Below are positions 48,427 through 56,850 of a DNA stretch of 64,000 nucleotides, one piece after another. The notes beneath the pieces were generated by a model that worked only from the letters and a program-made list of their open reading frames with translations, did no database searches and was not told where the DNA came from. The number at the start of each line of letters is the position of its first letter. Within the stretch, counting starts at the first letter, position 1. Source of the DNA: Streptomyces sp. NA04227 (lineage in GTDB: Bacteria > Actinomycetota > Actinomycetes > Streptomycetales > Streptomycetaceae); contig NZ_CP054918.1 of assembly GCF_013364195.1 (NCBI RefSeq), positions 3,337,001-3,401,000 of the forward strand, written 5' to 3'. A program made the position numbers and the translations under genes.

Positions 48427-49065
48427 TCAGCCCTCGCGCAGCGACAACCGCGGTCGCAGGAACTGCCGCCCCCGGTGGATTCTGGCCTTCGCCGTGCCCA
48501 GGGGTACTCCGGTCCGCTCGGCCACCTCGGCGTAGGTGAGGGCGGCGAGGTCGCGCAGGACGACGGCCTCGGCCAGTTCCGGGTGGGCGGTCTCCAGGTC
48601 GTCGAGGGCTTCGAGCAGGTCGAGGCGTGATCCGGCGATGACGCTGGTGGTCCGGGGGTCCGCCGCCTCCGGTGGCACGGAGGCGACCGTCTCGGCCCTG
48701 CGCTTGAGCTGCCGGTAGGTGGCACGGGCGGAGTTGGAGGTGATGACCATCACCCAGCCTCGGAACGAACCCGAGCCGTTGAAGGAACGCAGATGGGTGG
48801 CGACCGACAGGAGCGCCTCCTGGCAGGCCTCCTCGGCGTCGTCGACGCAGGGCAGCAGGCGGGCGCAGCGGCGCAGCATCAGCGGGCGGAGCTCGGCGAG
48901 CAGCGCGTCCAGCGCCCGCCGGTCGCCCGCGGTCGCGGCGGCGCGGAGGTCCTCCAGGGGGTCGGCGAGGTGGTCCGCGGTCGTTCCGGTCGTGCCAGTC
49001 GTTGCGGTCGTGCCGGTCGTTGCGGTCGTGCCAGTCGTTCCGATGGTTCCGGTCGTGCCGGTCAT
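48427..49065 (-). CDS. ECF-type RNA polymerase sigma factor
   Basis: This 212-residue protein has region 2 at residues about 50-125 (DDAEEACQEALLSVATHLRS, FRGWVMVITSNSARATYRQL) and region 4 at about 150-210 (LPEAVVLRD-like, YAEVAERTGVPLGTAKARIH). The first 30 residues are a TGTT/ATTGTT tandem repeat encoded by 9-base units, not part of the fold. The ATG overlaps the stop of the upstream membrane protein gene (ATGA at 49062-49065), so that protein may be a regulator. Confidence 0.88.
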   Translation of the reverse strand: MTGTTGTIGTTGTTATTGTTATTGTTGTTADHLADPLEDLRAAATAGDRRALDALLAELRPLMLRRCARLLPCVDDAEEACQEALLSVATHLRSFNGSGSFRGWVMVITSNSARATYRQLKRRAETVASVPPEAADPRTTSVIAGSRLDLLEALDDLETAHPELAEAVVLRDLAALTYAEVAERTGVPLGTAKARIHRGRQFLRPRLSLREG

Positions 49066-49793
49066 GCCAGTCTCCGGGCTGCTTGGCCGAGCAGGGGCTC
49101 CCACTGGACGGTCGTCGCGGGGTCACTGCTCGTCGAGGTGAGGGACAGGGCGACGAGCCGGTCGCCCACTCGTGCCAGACCGATCACGCCACGTTCGTCA
49201 GGACGCGCGCCGGGCGCCGTCCGGTTCGCGTCGGTGTCCCACCAGATGGCCCGGTCGACTCCGGACAGACGGGGTTCGTGCCGGGTGCCGGGGCGGGCCG
49301 CCAGCGCTCCGCCGCCGGGCTCGCACGCCGAGACCCGCCGGGACAGGCGCTCCAGGGCCCGTTCGGCGGCGGCGGAGTCCGGGTAACGGGCCACGACCTC
49401 GGCGGCCTCGGTCTGCAGACCCCGGTACGTGCCCGCGTACTCCTCCGCCGCGCCCTCGGCGGCCGCGGCTCCCGACAGGCAGAGCAGTCCCAGGTCCTTG
49501 CCGGCCTTGTCGTAGACCGCGGTCTGCTTCGCCGTACCCCATCCGAACCGTACGAACTCGGCGGGCAGCAGCAGCGCGTTCCGGGTGAAGGGCGGGCCGG
49601 AGGCCTCGGGGGAGGCCGGGGACGTGGGCGGCGGCGAGGAGGCCGGGGGCTTGGAGGACGTGGGGGCGGGCCCGGTCGGTGCGGCGGCGTCGCTGCCGGA
49701 TTCGAAGGGGATCGCCAGGAAACCGGCCACGCCCAGGCAGACTCCGACCGCGGCGGCCGCCCACAGGGTGCCGATGGTGGTGCTCCGCTTCAT
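49062..49793 (-). CDS. Membrane-anchored extracytoplasmic protein upstream of sigma
   Basis: This 243-residue protein has one N-terminal membrane segment (IGTLWAAAAVGVCLGVAGFL), a Pro/Ser/Thr-rich linker (residues about 35-68), then an outer domain with two Cys (LLCLSG, VSACEPG). No zinc-anti-sigma HxxxCxxC motif is present, so it is not a classical anti-sigma factor. The coupling to the sigma gene suggests it is a sensor or a target of the same response. Confidence 0.72.
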   Translation of the reverse strand: MKRSTTIGTLWAAAAVGVCLGVAGFLAIPFESGSDAAAPTGPAPTSSKPPASSPPPTSPASPEASGPPFTRNALLLPAEFVRFGWGTAKQTAVYDKAGKDLGLLCLSGAAAAEGAAEEYAGTYRGLQTEAAEVVARYPDSAAAERALERLSRRVSACEPGGGALAARPGTRHEPRLSGVDRAIWWDTDANRTAPGARPDERGVIGLARVGDRLVALSLTSTSSDPATTVQWEPLLGQAARRLA

Positions 49794-49871
49794 GCACTCG
49801 CTTTCCGTCGAGGCCCGGCCGCCCTCACTCGCTTTCCGGCGCCGTCCGAGGGGCTGCCATCATGGTGCCCC

Positions 49872-51059
49872 ATGGAAGTCATCGGACGTTATCGCGTACG
49901 GCGACGGATCGGTGCGGGCGCCTTCAGCACGGTCTGGCTGGGCAACGACGACGAGTTGGACGTCCCCGTCGCCGTCAAAGTCATCGCGGAGAACTGGCTG
50001 GATCACGCCGATGTGTGCGGGCGCTTCCTGGACGAGGCCCGCCTGCTGCGGCGGATCACCGACCCGCGCGTCATCGGCGTGTACGACATCGGCCGGCTGC
50101 CCGACGGCCGCGCCTTCTTCGTCATGGACTACGCCGACCGCGGCACCGTCCAGGACCTCTGCACCCACCCCGTCCCCGCCGCCGAGGCGCTGCTGCGGGG
50201 AGCCGAGATCGCCGACGCCGTCGAGGTACTGCACCGGCACGGCGTGATCCACCGCGACCTCAAACCGGCGAACCTGCTGCTCTCCTCCGGCCCCCACGGC
50301 GACGGGGACGGGGACACGGACGGCGCCGGGGACGCGGACGGCGGCGTCGCGGACGCCCGGGTCGTCATCGCCGACCTCGGCATGGCCAAGCGGCTCGCGG
50401 AGGCCTCCGGGCTGACGATGGCGGTCGGTACGCCGGGGTTCATGGCCCCGGAACAGGCGCACGGACAGCTCCCGTTGGACCGGCGCGCCGATGTCTACAG
50501 CACCGCGGCCGTGGTCTACGCCCTGCTGACCGGCCGCCGCCCGTTCGCCGACGAGAGCGGCATAGGCGATGTCGCGACGCGCCCGCTCCACCGCACGGCT
50601 CCGCCCGTGGCCGGTGAACTGGGCCTGCCCCCGGCGGTGGACACGATCCTACGGGCCGCCCTGGCCGGCGACCCCGAGGAACGCCCGGCTACGGCCGCGA
50701 CGCTTGCCGCCCAACTGCGGGAACTGCACGCGGAGTTGGCGAAGGCGAGCAACAGCGTCACCACCGCCGCTCCCGCACGGGGCAGCGGGACCCTGCTGCT
50801 CCCGGAACCGGGCCGCGACGAACCGACCCCGCCCGCGAACACGGTGAACCCGCCTGCGAACACCCTGAACCCGCCTGCGAACCCGCTTCCGTCCCCGTCG
50901 CAGTCTCCCTCCCTGCCCCAGTCCCAGAACCAGCCTCAGTCTCAGTCCCAGCCCCAGTCCCGAATGTCCGGCGGCAAGCTGGCCGCCGCTGCGGTCGGCC
51001 TGATGGCCGTCCTGGCAGTGACCACCTGGCTGGGACTCTCACTGCTCTTCCACGGCTGA
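49872..51059 (+). CDS. Serine/threonine protein kinase (Hanks type)
   Basis: This 395-residue protein has a kinase domain at residues about 5-270: glycine loop IGAGAFSTVW, Lys in VAVKVI, catalytic HRDLKPAN near 127, and an activation segment with MAVGTPGFMAPEQ. The DFG motif reads DLG (VVIADLGMAK), a substitution seen in some active actinomycete kinases. An Asp/Gly-rich insert (about 140-160) precedes it. A Pro/Gln/Ser-rich juxtamembrane linker and one C-terminal membrane segment follow, with no outer sensor. It is divergent from the sigma operon, 78 bases apart. Confidence 0.92.
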   Translation: MEVIGRYRVRRRIGAGAFSTVWLGNDDELDVPVAVKVIAENWLDHADVCGRFLDEARLLRRITDPRVIGVYDIGRLPDGRAFFVMDYADRGTVQDLCTHPVPAAEALLRGAEIADAVEVLHRHGVIHRDLKPANLLLSSGPHGDGDGDTDGAGDADGGVADARVVIADLGMAKRLAEASGLTMAVGTPGFMAPEQAHGQLPLDRRADVYSTAAVVYALLTGRRPFADESGIGDVATRPLHRTAPPVAGELGLPPAVDTILRAALAGDPEERPATAATLAAQLRELHAELAKASNSVTTAAPARGSGTLLLPEPGRDEPTPPANTVNPPANTLNPPANPLPSPSQSPSLPQSQNQPQSQSQPQSRMSGGKLAAAAVGLMAVLAVTTWLGLSLLFHG

Positions 51060-51214
51060 GGCAGCCCTCGAACGAACCGCGCACGGGGACCTCGCACGGC
51101 CCCCGCCCCAAGGAAGAAATCCCGAACCCCGGCGATTCCCGGCAACAAACCCCCACGTTCGCGACTCTCTCCGGGTTGAAGCGGTCACCCGGACCGCCCC
51201 ACCCGAGGAGCATC

Positions 51215-51826
51215 ATGCAGTTCCGTCACCGCACGTCCCGTACCCGCCGGGTGCGTACCGCCGTCGTCGCCGTGGGCGCCGTACTGGGCACCGCCGCGCT
51301 CACGCTGTCCGCTGCCGCCGCCGTCGGGCAGTCCAGTGCCAGTGCTGCCAAGGTGTTCCCGCACGGGACCGTGCACGCCGACGGCGGCCTGACCGCGCGG
51401 CAGGCGCCGAGCACGCACGCCCCGGCGACCTACGCCTACGACGACGGTGCCGAGATCACCGTCAACTGCAAGACCAAGGGCACCCAGGTCTCCGGCAACC
51501 GCGACTGGTACCTGGTCAGCGCCGAGGGCGACGCCAAGTGGGTCTCCGGCCGCTATGTGAAGCTCGACGGCGAGGCGGCGCACTGCGGCCCCGACGTCAC
51601 CGTTTCGGCGAAGGCGACCCGGACGACGGACAAGTACGAAGGCCCGAGCACCTCCGACCGGAAGCTCGGCCGCCTCGACAAGGGCCGGGGCACGGAGGTG
51701 CTCTGCTACACCTACTCCGGCCCCGCTTCGAACGAGAACCGCTGGCTGGTCACCCTGGACGCCGAGTGGATCCCGGCCGAAGCGCTGAAGCCCGCCGAGG
51801 AAGTCCCGTTCTGCGAACAGGCGTGA
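51215..51826 (+). CDS. Secreted SH3-like domain protein
   Basis: This 203-residue protein starts at ATG 51215 behind GAGGAG. It has a signal peptide (residues 1-45, ending near SASA), then two SH3-like repeats (GTVHADGGLTARQAPSTHAP, YVKLDG; and VSAKATRTTDKYEGPSTSDR, WIPAEAL). Two Cys per repeat suggest disulfides. Bacterial SH3 domains bind cell-wall peptides. It appears monocistronic. Confidence 0.8.
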   Translation: MQFRHRTSRTRRVRTAVVAVGAVLGTAALTLSAAAAVGQSSASAAKVFPHGTVHADGGLTARQAPSTHAPATYAYDDGAEITVNCKTKGTQVSGNRDWYLVSAEGDAKWVSGRYVKLDGEAAHCGPDVTVSAKATRTTDKYEGPSTSDRKLGRLDKGRGTEVLCYTYSGPASNENRWLVTLDAEWIPAEALKPAEEVPFCEQA

Positions 51827-52180
51827 CGCACACCGCCGCCACGAACCGGCCGCACACCTGACACACACCCGACGCGCACCTGACGCACGAGGCCCGCCCC
51901 GGGGAGTGCACACGACGTGCGTTCCCTGGGCTCGGAGGCAGTCACAGATTGAAGACCCGGCGGGCGAACGCCCCACATGTCCCCTTCATCTCCCGTACGG
52001 ACAAAGTCCAAGTCCGGCGCCACTTGCGTCCATGTGCACAGCCTTCGGGAGGATGCACGCTGGCTCATGCCGGTCCCGCAGCGGTGTGCACGGCCCCGTG
52101 ACCAGGTCTGTCGATCTGGAGTGAGCCATGGAGAGGAGCTGCCGCAGTCCGGCTCAGCCCCCCACGACGAAGGAGTACCT
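51827..52180. other. 354-base leader region
   Basis: No gene is supported. Short ACACCTGAC-type repeats lie at 51850-51890. The promoter and leader of the ricin-domain gene are expected here; AAGGAG before its start is at 52170-52175. Confidence 0.4.
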
Positions 52181-54031
52181 GTGTCAGCTCCGCGAAAGAG
52201 GAAAGCCGTGGCGCTTGTCGCCGCGGCGCTCACCATTGCCGGTGGTGGCGCGCTGGCGAACGCCGCCGAGCCGTCGTCCGCCGCGAAACCGGCCGCCGCG
52301 AAACCGGCCGCCGCGGCCGCTGCCGAGTACACGGTGAACGTCGGGGAGAAGGGTTCCTGGACGCACCCGGACGACACCCCGGCCGGGACGTACATCGACA
52401 AGGACGGGACCTTCTACTTCCAGCAGGCGCACGCGCTCTACGGGGCGTCCGACAAGCGCCAGTGGGACTTCTTCACCGGCAAGGACTTCGACTCGGCCAA
52501 GCGGTCCGCCGAGATCAGTGACGCGGTGAACCCGGCCAACGACAAGGACCGGAACAACGACACCACTTGGCGCTGCAACAACAGCGTCACCGGCAAGGAG
52601 TCCACGGATCCGCCCGCGGGATCCAGCTATGCGCACCGCAACTACTGCGACCTGGCGGGCGTGTGGGTCGACCCGGACTCCGGTGACTGGTACGGCCTGG
52701 TGCACAACGAGTTCACTCCGCAGCCCTTCGGCGACGGACTGCACTACGACGCGATCGACTACGCGGTCTCCAAGGACAAGGGCAAGACCTGGGACATCAA
52801 GGACCACGTCCTGACCTCGCCGTACAGCACCAAGCGCGACGACTCGGCCGCCTTCCCGGAGAAGACGTACCACTACGGCGACGGCGACCCGCGCCTGTAC
52901 GTGGACACCGCCTCCGGCTACTTCTACGTGTATTACGGCTCGCGCATCGTGGACAAGGGGAAGGGGGGCAGCTGGAAGGCGTTCCACGCGCACGTGGCCC
53001 GCGCCCCGATCTCCGAGAAGATGGCGCCCGACTCCTGGCAGAAGTGGTACGACGGCAAGTGGTCCGAGCCGGGCAAGGGCGGCAAGGAGAGCAACATGGT
53101 GCCGGTCGGCGCCGACAGCTCCACCGGCTACACCCCCGTCGACAAGGAGTACGACCCGGCCAACACCGGCACCGTGACCGAGCAGGTCGAGGCAGGCAAG
53201 ACACCGCCGACCTCGCCGCTGTTCGTCATGGACATCACCTACAACGCCCACCTGGGCCTGTACATCGGTGAGCCCCAGGCCGTCGACCAGAGCGGCAAGG
53301 CCCCGCAGCAGTTCTACGCCACCGACGATCTGTCGAAGCAGCAGTGGAAGCTGATCGGCGACACCGGCTCGTACACCAACGCCTCCTGGTACCGCTGGTT
53401 CCTCGACAGCAAGAACAAGACCAGCTCCGCCATCGTCGGCAAGGACTTCCGTTCCTACTGCTCCTTCGGCTGCTCGGGCGACTCCGCCAGCGAGTACATC
53501 AACCTCAGCATCGACACCAACTCGCCCGCCGCCCCGATCACTTCGGGCAAGACCTACCGCGTCGCCAACGGTGACGGGCGCGTCCTCGCCCAGGCCAACG
53601 GCGGTTCCGGCACCACCTCCGTGGACAGTGCCGCCGCGTCCGGCCGCGCCGCGTGGACCTTCACCTCCAACGGCGACGGCTCCTACCGGGTCGCCAACTC
53701 CGCCACCGGCAAGCTGCTCGGCGTCGATTCCGCCTCGACGGGCAGCCGCGCCTGGGGGACCAAGCCCACGGTCGCCGCGGCCGGGAAGAAGGGCCCGTCC
53801 GTCGGCCAGCAGTGGTTCGTGGTGCCCGGCACCTCGGACGGCAAGCCCAACGGCACCTTCCGGCTGGTCAACCGGTACAGCGGCCTGGTGGTCGGCCTGT
53901 CCGACGACTCCGGCCGCGCCGCCGAGACGACGCCCGGTCGTACCTGGGACGCCGCCGCCGGCAACAGCGTCGGCGGTGGCCGCACGGCCGCCGAGCAGAC
54001 CCTGACGCTGACCCCGGAGGACGGTTCCTGA
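52181..54031 (+). CDS. Secreted hydrolase-like protein with ricin-type lectin domain
   Basis: This 616-residue protein has a signal peptide ending near ANAAE and an AKPAAAKPAA linker. The core (residues about 45-440) has sialidase/GH43-like propeller features: YCDLAGVWVDPDSGDWYGLV, YAVSKDKGKTWDIKDHVLTS (an Asp-box-like turn) and DGDPRLYVDTASGYFYVYYG. Residues about 445-610 form a ricin beta-trefoil (YRVANGDGRVLAQANGGSG, GSYRVANSATGKLLGVDSAS, FRLVNRYSGLVVGLSDDSGR). It is likely an extracellular glycan-binding or glycan-cleaving protein. The catalytic residues cannot be named with certainty. Confidence 0.78.
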   Translation: MSAPRKRKAVALVAAALTIAGGGALANAAEPSSAAKPAAAKPAAAAAAEYTVNVGEKGSWTHPDDTPAGTYIDKDGTFYFQQAHALYGASDKRQWDFFTGKDFDSAKRSAEISDAVNPANDKDRNNDTTWRCNNSVTGKESTDPPAGSSYAHRNYCDLAGVWVDPDSGDWYGLVHNEFTPQPFGDGLHYDAIDYAVSKDKGKTWDIKDHVLTSPYSTKRDDSAAFPEKTYHYGDGDPRLYVDTASGYFYVYYGSRIVDKGKGGSWKAFHAHVARAPISEKMAPDSWQKWYDGKWSEPGKGGKESNMVPVGADSSTGYTPVDKEYDPANTGTVTEQVEAGKTPPTSPLFVMDITYNAHLGLYIGEPQAVDQSGKAPQQFYATDDLSKQQWKLIGDTGSYTNASWYRWFLDSKNKTSSAIVGKDFRSYCSFGCSGDSASEYINLSIDTNSPAAPITSGKTYRVANGDGRVLAQANGGSGTTSVDSAAASGRAAWTFTSNGDGSYRVANSATGKLLGVDSASTGSRAWGTKPTVAAAGKKGPSVGQQWFVVPGTSDGKPNGTFRLVNRYSGLVVGLSDDSGRAAETTPGRTWDAAAGNSVGGGRTAAEQTLTLTPEDGS

Positions 54032-54131
54032 ACGGGTTCGGCCCAGTCGGGGGCTGAGACCCGGCCCTTGGGTCCGACCAAGAGGGATCCGACACAGAGG
54101 GATCCGCCGAAGACGGGTCCGCCGAAGAGAT

Positions 54132-54174
54132 GACGAGATCCCGCCCGGTCACGGTGACCGAGCGGGATCTCGTC
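54132..54174. terminator. Bidirectional terminator between convergent secreted-enzyme genes
   Basis: GACGAGATCCCGC (54132-54144) pairs with GCGGGATCTCGTC (54162-54174), with inner pairing of CGGTCAC/GTGACCG. Confidence 0.85.
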
Positions 54175-54208
54175 GTTCCTGCGTCTTCGGGCGCCTTCAG
54201 GTGACGGC

Positions 54209-56353
54209 CTACGGCACCACGTCCTCCTTGTACACCTCCACCCCGTACAGCGAATAGCCGTACGACGTCCCCCGCCCGGCGAGCAGGAGACGGACGTAAC
54301 GCCCCTTGCCCGCAAGGCCGTTGAGGGATTCGGTGCCGCCCCGCCCGTCGGTGACGGTGCGCAGGGTGGTCCAGTCGGTGCCGTTGTCGGAGACCTGTAC
54401 CTGGTAGGCCTTCGCGTACGCCGACTCCCAGGTGAGGCGGACACTGCCGACGCGGTGGGCGGTGCCGAGGTCGATACGGAGCCACTGGGGGTCGGTGCGC
54501 AGGCTGGACCAGCGGGTGCCGGGTTCGCCGTCGACCGCGTTGAGTCCGCTGAACTGCTCGACGCCGCTGATGGTGCCGTCGGAGGAGAGCACCGGTTCGA
54601 CGCTGGAGACCGCGACGGGGCGGTGCGCCGCGAGATCGCCGCGCGGCGCGGTCACCGGCCAGCCGGGGGCGTGGCCCACCGCACCGATGACCTGCTGGTA
54701 TTCCGCATACGTACGGACAGGCCGGGGGGAGCCCCAGAGCTGCTGGGCGAGTACCCGCAGGGGTTTCACGAGCCCGCCCGCGACCTGCTGTTCGCTGTCC
54801 ACGGCCGGGTTGTCGCACCACACGTGCAGGGCCGAACCGCGGTTGCGCGCCGGGTCGGTGAGCGTGCCGCCGTTGTCGAAGAGGTCCGGGTGCCAGTCCT
54901 CGTAGAGGCGGGTGGTCGGGGGCTTGTAGCGGCCGAGTACGTAGTAGGTCCAGGAGCGGGACTCGTTGGTGAGGGTGTGCCCGCGGTCGGCCAGGGCCTG
55001 CGGGGTGATCCCGGCACGCGACCAGTTCTCGACGTGGATGCGTGCCCGCGGGGCGAGCGTGCCGTCGTCGGCGTGAATGCCGTCGTTCCACATCCGGGTC
55101 GTCTTGCCGTGCGAACGGACAATGCCGTCGGCCCAGTTGACGAAGCCGTAGTAGGTGTCGGCGGCTCTGGCGCGGGGCCCGTAGTGCTCCTTCGCGTAGG
55201 CGGCGAGCTGCGGGAAGGCGGCGTAGTCGGTGACGTACTCGTCGGCGCCGATGTGGAACCAGGGCGAGTCGGGAAACAGCGCCGCGTACTCGTCGATCAG
55301 GTCCTTCAGGAGCGCGTACGCGGCGGGTTGGGTGAGGTCGATGAAGCCCTTGGGCGCCTTGCCGTCCTTGTCGCGCAGTTGGAGCTCGGGGTGCGCCGCG
55401 AGCACCGGCGCCAGGTGGCCGGGCATGTCGATCTCGGGCATCACGGTGATGTGGCGGCGGGCGGCGTACGCGACGAGGTCGGTGATCTCCGCCTTGGTGT
55501 AGTGCTGCGCGGAGACGATCTCGGGGTGCCGTTCGCTCTCGACGCGGAAGCCGAGGTCGTCGGAGAGGTGCAGATGCAGATGGTTGAGCTTGAGGTAGGC
55601 CATCTCGTCGATCTGCTGCCGCAGCCAGCCGGGCGAGAAGTACTTGCGGCCGACGTCCAGCATCAGCCCGCGCTCCGGCTTGCGCGGCCGGTCCACGGCG
55701 GAGCCCGCGGGCACGGCGGCGCCGTCCGCGAGCAGTTGCAGCACGGTACGGGTGGCGTGGAAGACGCCGTGCGCGGTGGGCGCGGCGAGGTCCAGGGTGC
55801 GTCCCGCCGTGAGGGTGTAACCCTCCTTGCCCAGGCGGGAGTTGGGGGCGGCGAGCGTCAGCGTGAGGTCGCCGGTGCGGGCGGCGGAGGGCACGGCCGT
55901 GACCACCGGTACGCGGATCCCGCTGCGTTCGGCGAGTTCGTCCACGAAGAGCCGCGCCTCGTCGTGGAGTCGCTCCGCCGCGCCGGGTGCGAGCAGCAGC
56001 CTGCTCTCCGGACGGAGGGTGTACGAGCCGGGGTTCGAACCGGAGGCGGCGGAGCGCCACTCCTGAAGTGCCGGGATCGTGACGGGCGCGGTGTCGCCAA
56101 CTCGCCCTTCCGGTACGCCTGTTGGGGTCGCCGCCGAAGGGAGTGCGCGGGCGGCCGCCGGGGTGGCCGTGACGGTGAGGGCGGCGGCACCCAGGGCGGC
56201 GCCGAGTTGGACGACGGTGCGACGCCGGACGGGGGAGCCCGTGGACGCCGGGGCGGCGGGGGAAGCCGGGGAAGTCGAAGTGACCGATGACGTCGAAGTG
56301 ACCGGTGAGACCTCGGAGTTCGGGAGTGCGGGCCGGGGTTCGGGTGGGTTCAC
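54209..56353 (-). CDS. Secreted GH20 beta-N-acetylhexosaminidase with F5/8C domain
   Basis: This 714-residue protein from GTG 56353 (GAGGACA upstream) has a signal region with RRRTVVQLGAALGAAALTVT, a Tat-type motif. GH20b lies at residues about 90-205. The GH20 catalytic domain (about 210-560) opens with RGLMLDVGRKYFSP and has HLHLSDD and the acid/base pair in HIGADEY (Asp371-Glu372, the substrate-assisted mechanism). A C-terminal F5/8 type C/CBM32 domain (about 585-714) follows. It removes terminal GlcNAc or GalNAc, probably from chitin oligomers or glycoproteins. It is divergent from the beta-helix gene. Confidence 0.93.
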   Translation of the reverse strand: MNPPEPRPALPNSEVSPVTSTSSVTSTSPASPAAPASTGSPVRRRTVVQLGAALGAAALTVTATPAAARALPSAATPTGVPEGRVGDTAPVTIPALQEWRSAASGSNPGSYTLRPESRLLLAPGAAERLHDEARLFVDELAERSGIRVPVVTAVPSAARTGDLTLTLAAPNSRLGKEGYTLTAGRTLDLAAPTAHGVFHATRTVLQLLADGAAVPAGSAVDRPRKPERGLMLDVGRKYFSPGWLRQQIDEMAYLKLNHLHLHLSDDLGFRVESERHPEIVSAQHYTKAEITDLVAYAARRHITVMPEIDMPGHLAPVLAAHPELQLRDKDGKAPKGFIDLTQPAAYALLKDLIDEYAALFPDSPWFHIGADEYVTDYAAFPQLAAYAKEHYGPRARAADTYYGFVNWADGIVRSHGKTTRMWNDGIHADDGTLAPRARIHVENWSRAGITPQALADRGHTLTNESRSWTYYVLGRYKPPTTRLYEDWHPDLFDNGGTLTDPARNRGSALHVWCDNPAVDSEQQVAGGLVKPLRVLAQQLWGSPRPVRTYAEYQQVIGAVGHAPGWPVTAPRGDLAAHRPVAVSSVEPVLSSDGTISGVEQFSGLNAVDGEPGTRWSSLRTDPQWLRIDLGTAHRVGSVRLTWESAYAKAYQVQVSDNGTDWTTLRTVTDGRGGTESLNGLAGKGRYVRLLLAGRGTSYGYSLYGVEVYKEDVVP

Positions 56354-56850
56354 GGGCTGTCCTCGTGTCCTCGGGTCCTCATGGGTTCGTGGGTTCGCTT
56401 CGGCGGCGGCTCGGACGGGGCGGGCGGTGCAAGTGACGGCGGCGGCGCGGGTGTAGGCGCTGCGGCGACGGTGGCGCGAGTCGGCGGGCGAAGGCTTCGG
56501 AGACAGCCCACCGAGGTACCGACCTCGCCAGAATTTCTGCGTGATGCTGATCAATTAAGGCCGTTTCAACGCATGTTCACTCAGCCACTCGCCCATGCTG
56601 GGCCGCCCACTCGCACCCGTCAAGCACCCTGCACCAACAAGACATCCGACCAATCTTCCCCGTGATCGAGGACTCACGGGAACTTCTGCCGCATACCTTG
56701 CGAGCAACTCCCCGACGGCTCTAGCGTCCTGGGGCATTCATCCGATGTCTATCGAGTGCCTGCCCGATGCCTGCCCTATGGCTGATCGATGCCTTCTCGA
56801 TGGCTGTTCAACGCCTGCCCGAAGCCCGTCTCCCTTCCTGGAGGCTCCTC
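56354..56850. other. 497-base divergent promoter region
   Basis: No gene is supported. It lies between the divergent GH20 and beta-helix genes. Around 56745-56815 a GATGCCT/GATGGCT-like motif is repeated several times in the leader of the rightward gene. Confidence 0.4.

Noticed and set aside
49062..49793. Classical zinc anti-sigma factor
   Set aside because: The protein is coupled to the sigma gene, but it has no HxxxCxxC motif and its bulk is outside the membrane.
53868..56060. 730-codon open frame on the minus strand
   Set aside because: It is an Arg/Pro-rich alternative frame of the GH20 gene and runs into the ricin-domain gene; the GH20 frame has the catalytic motifs.
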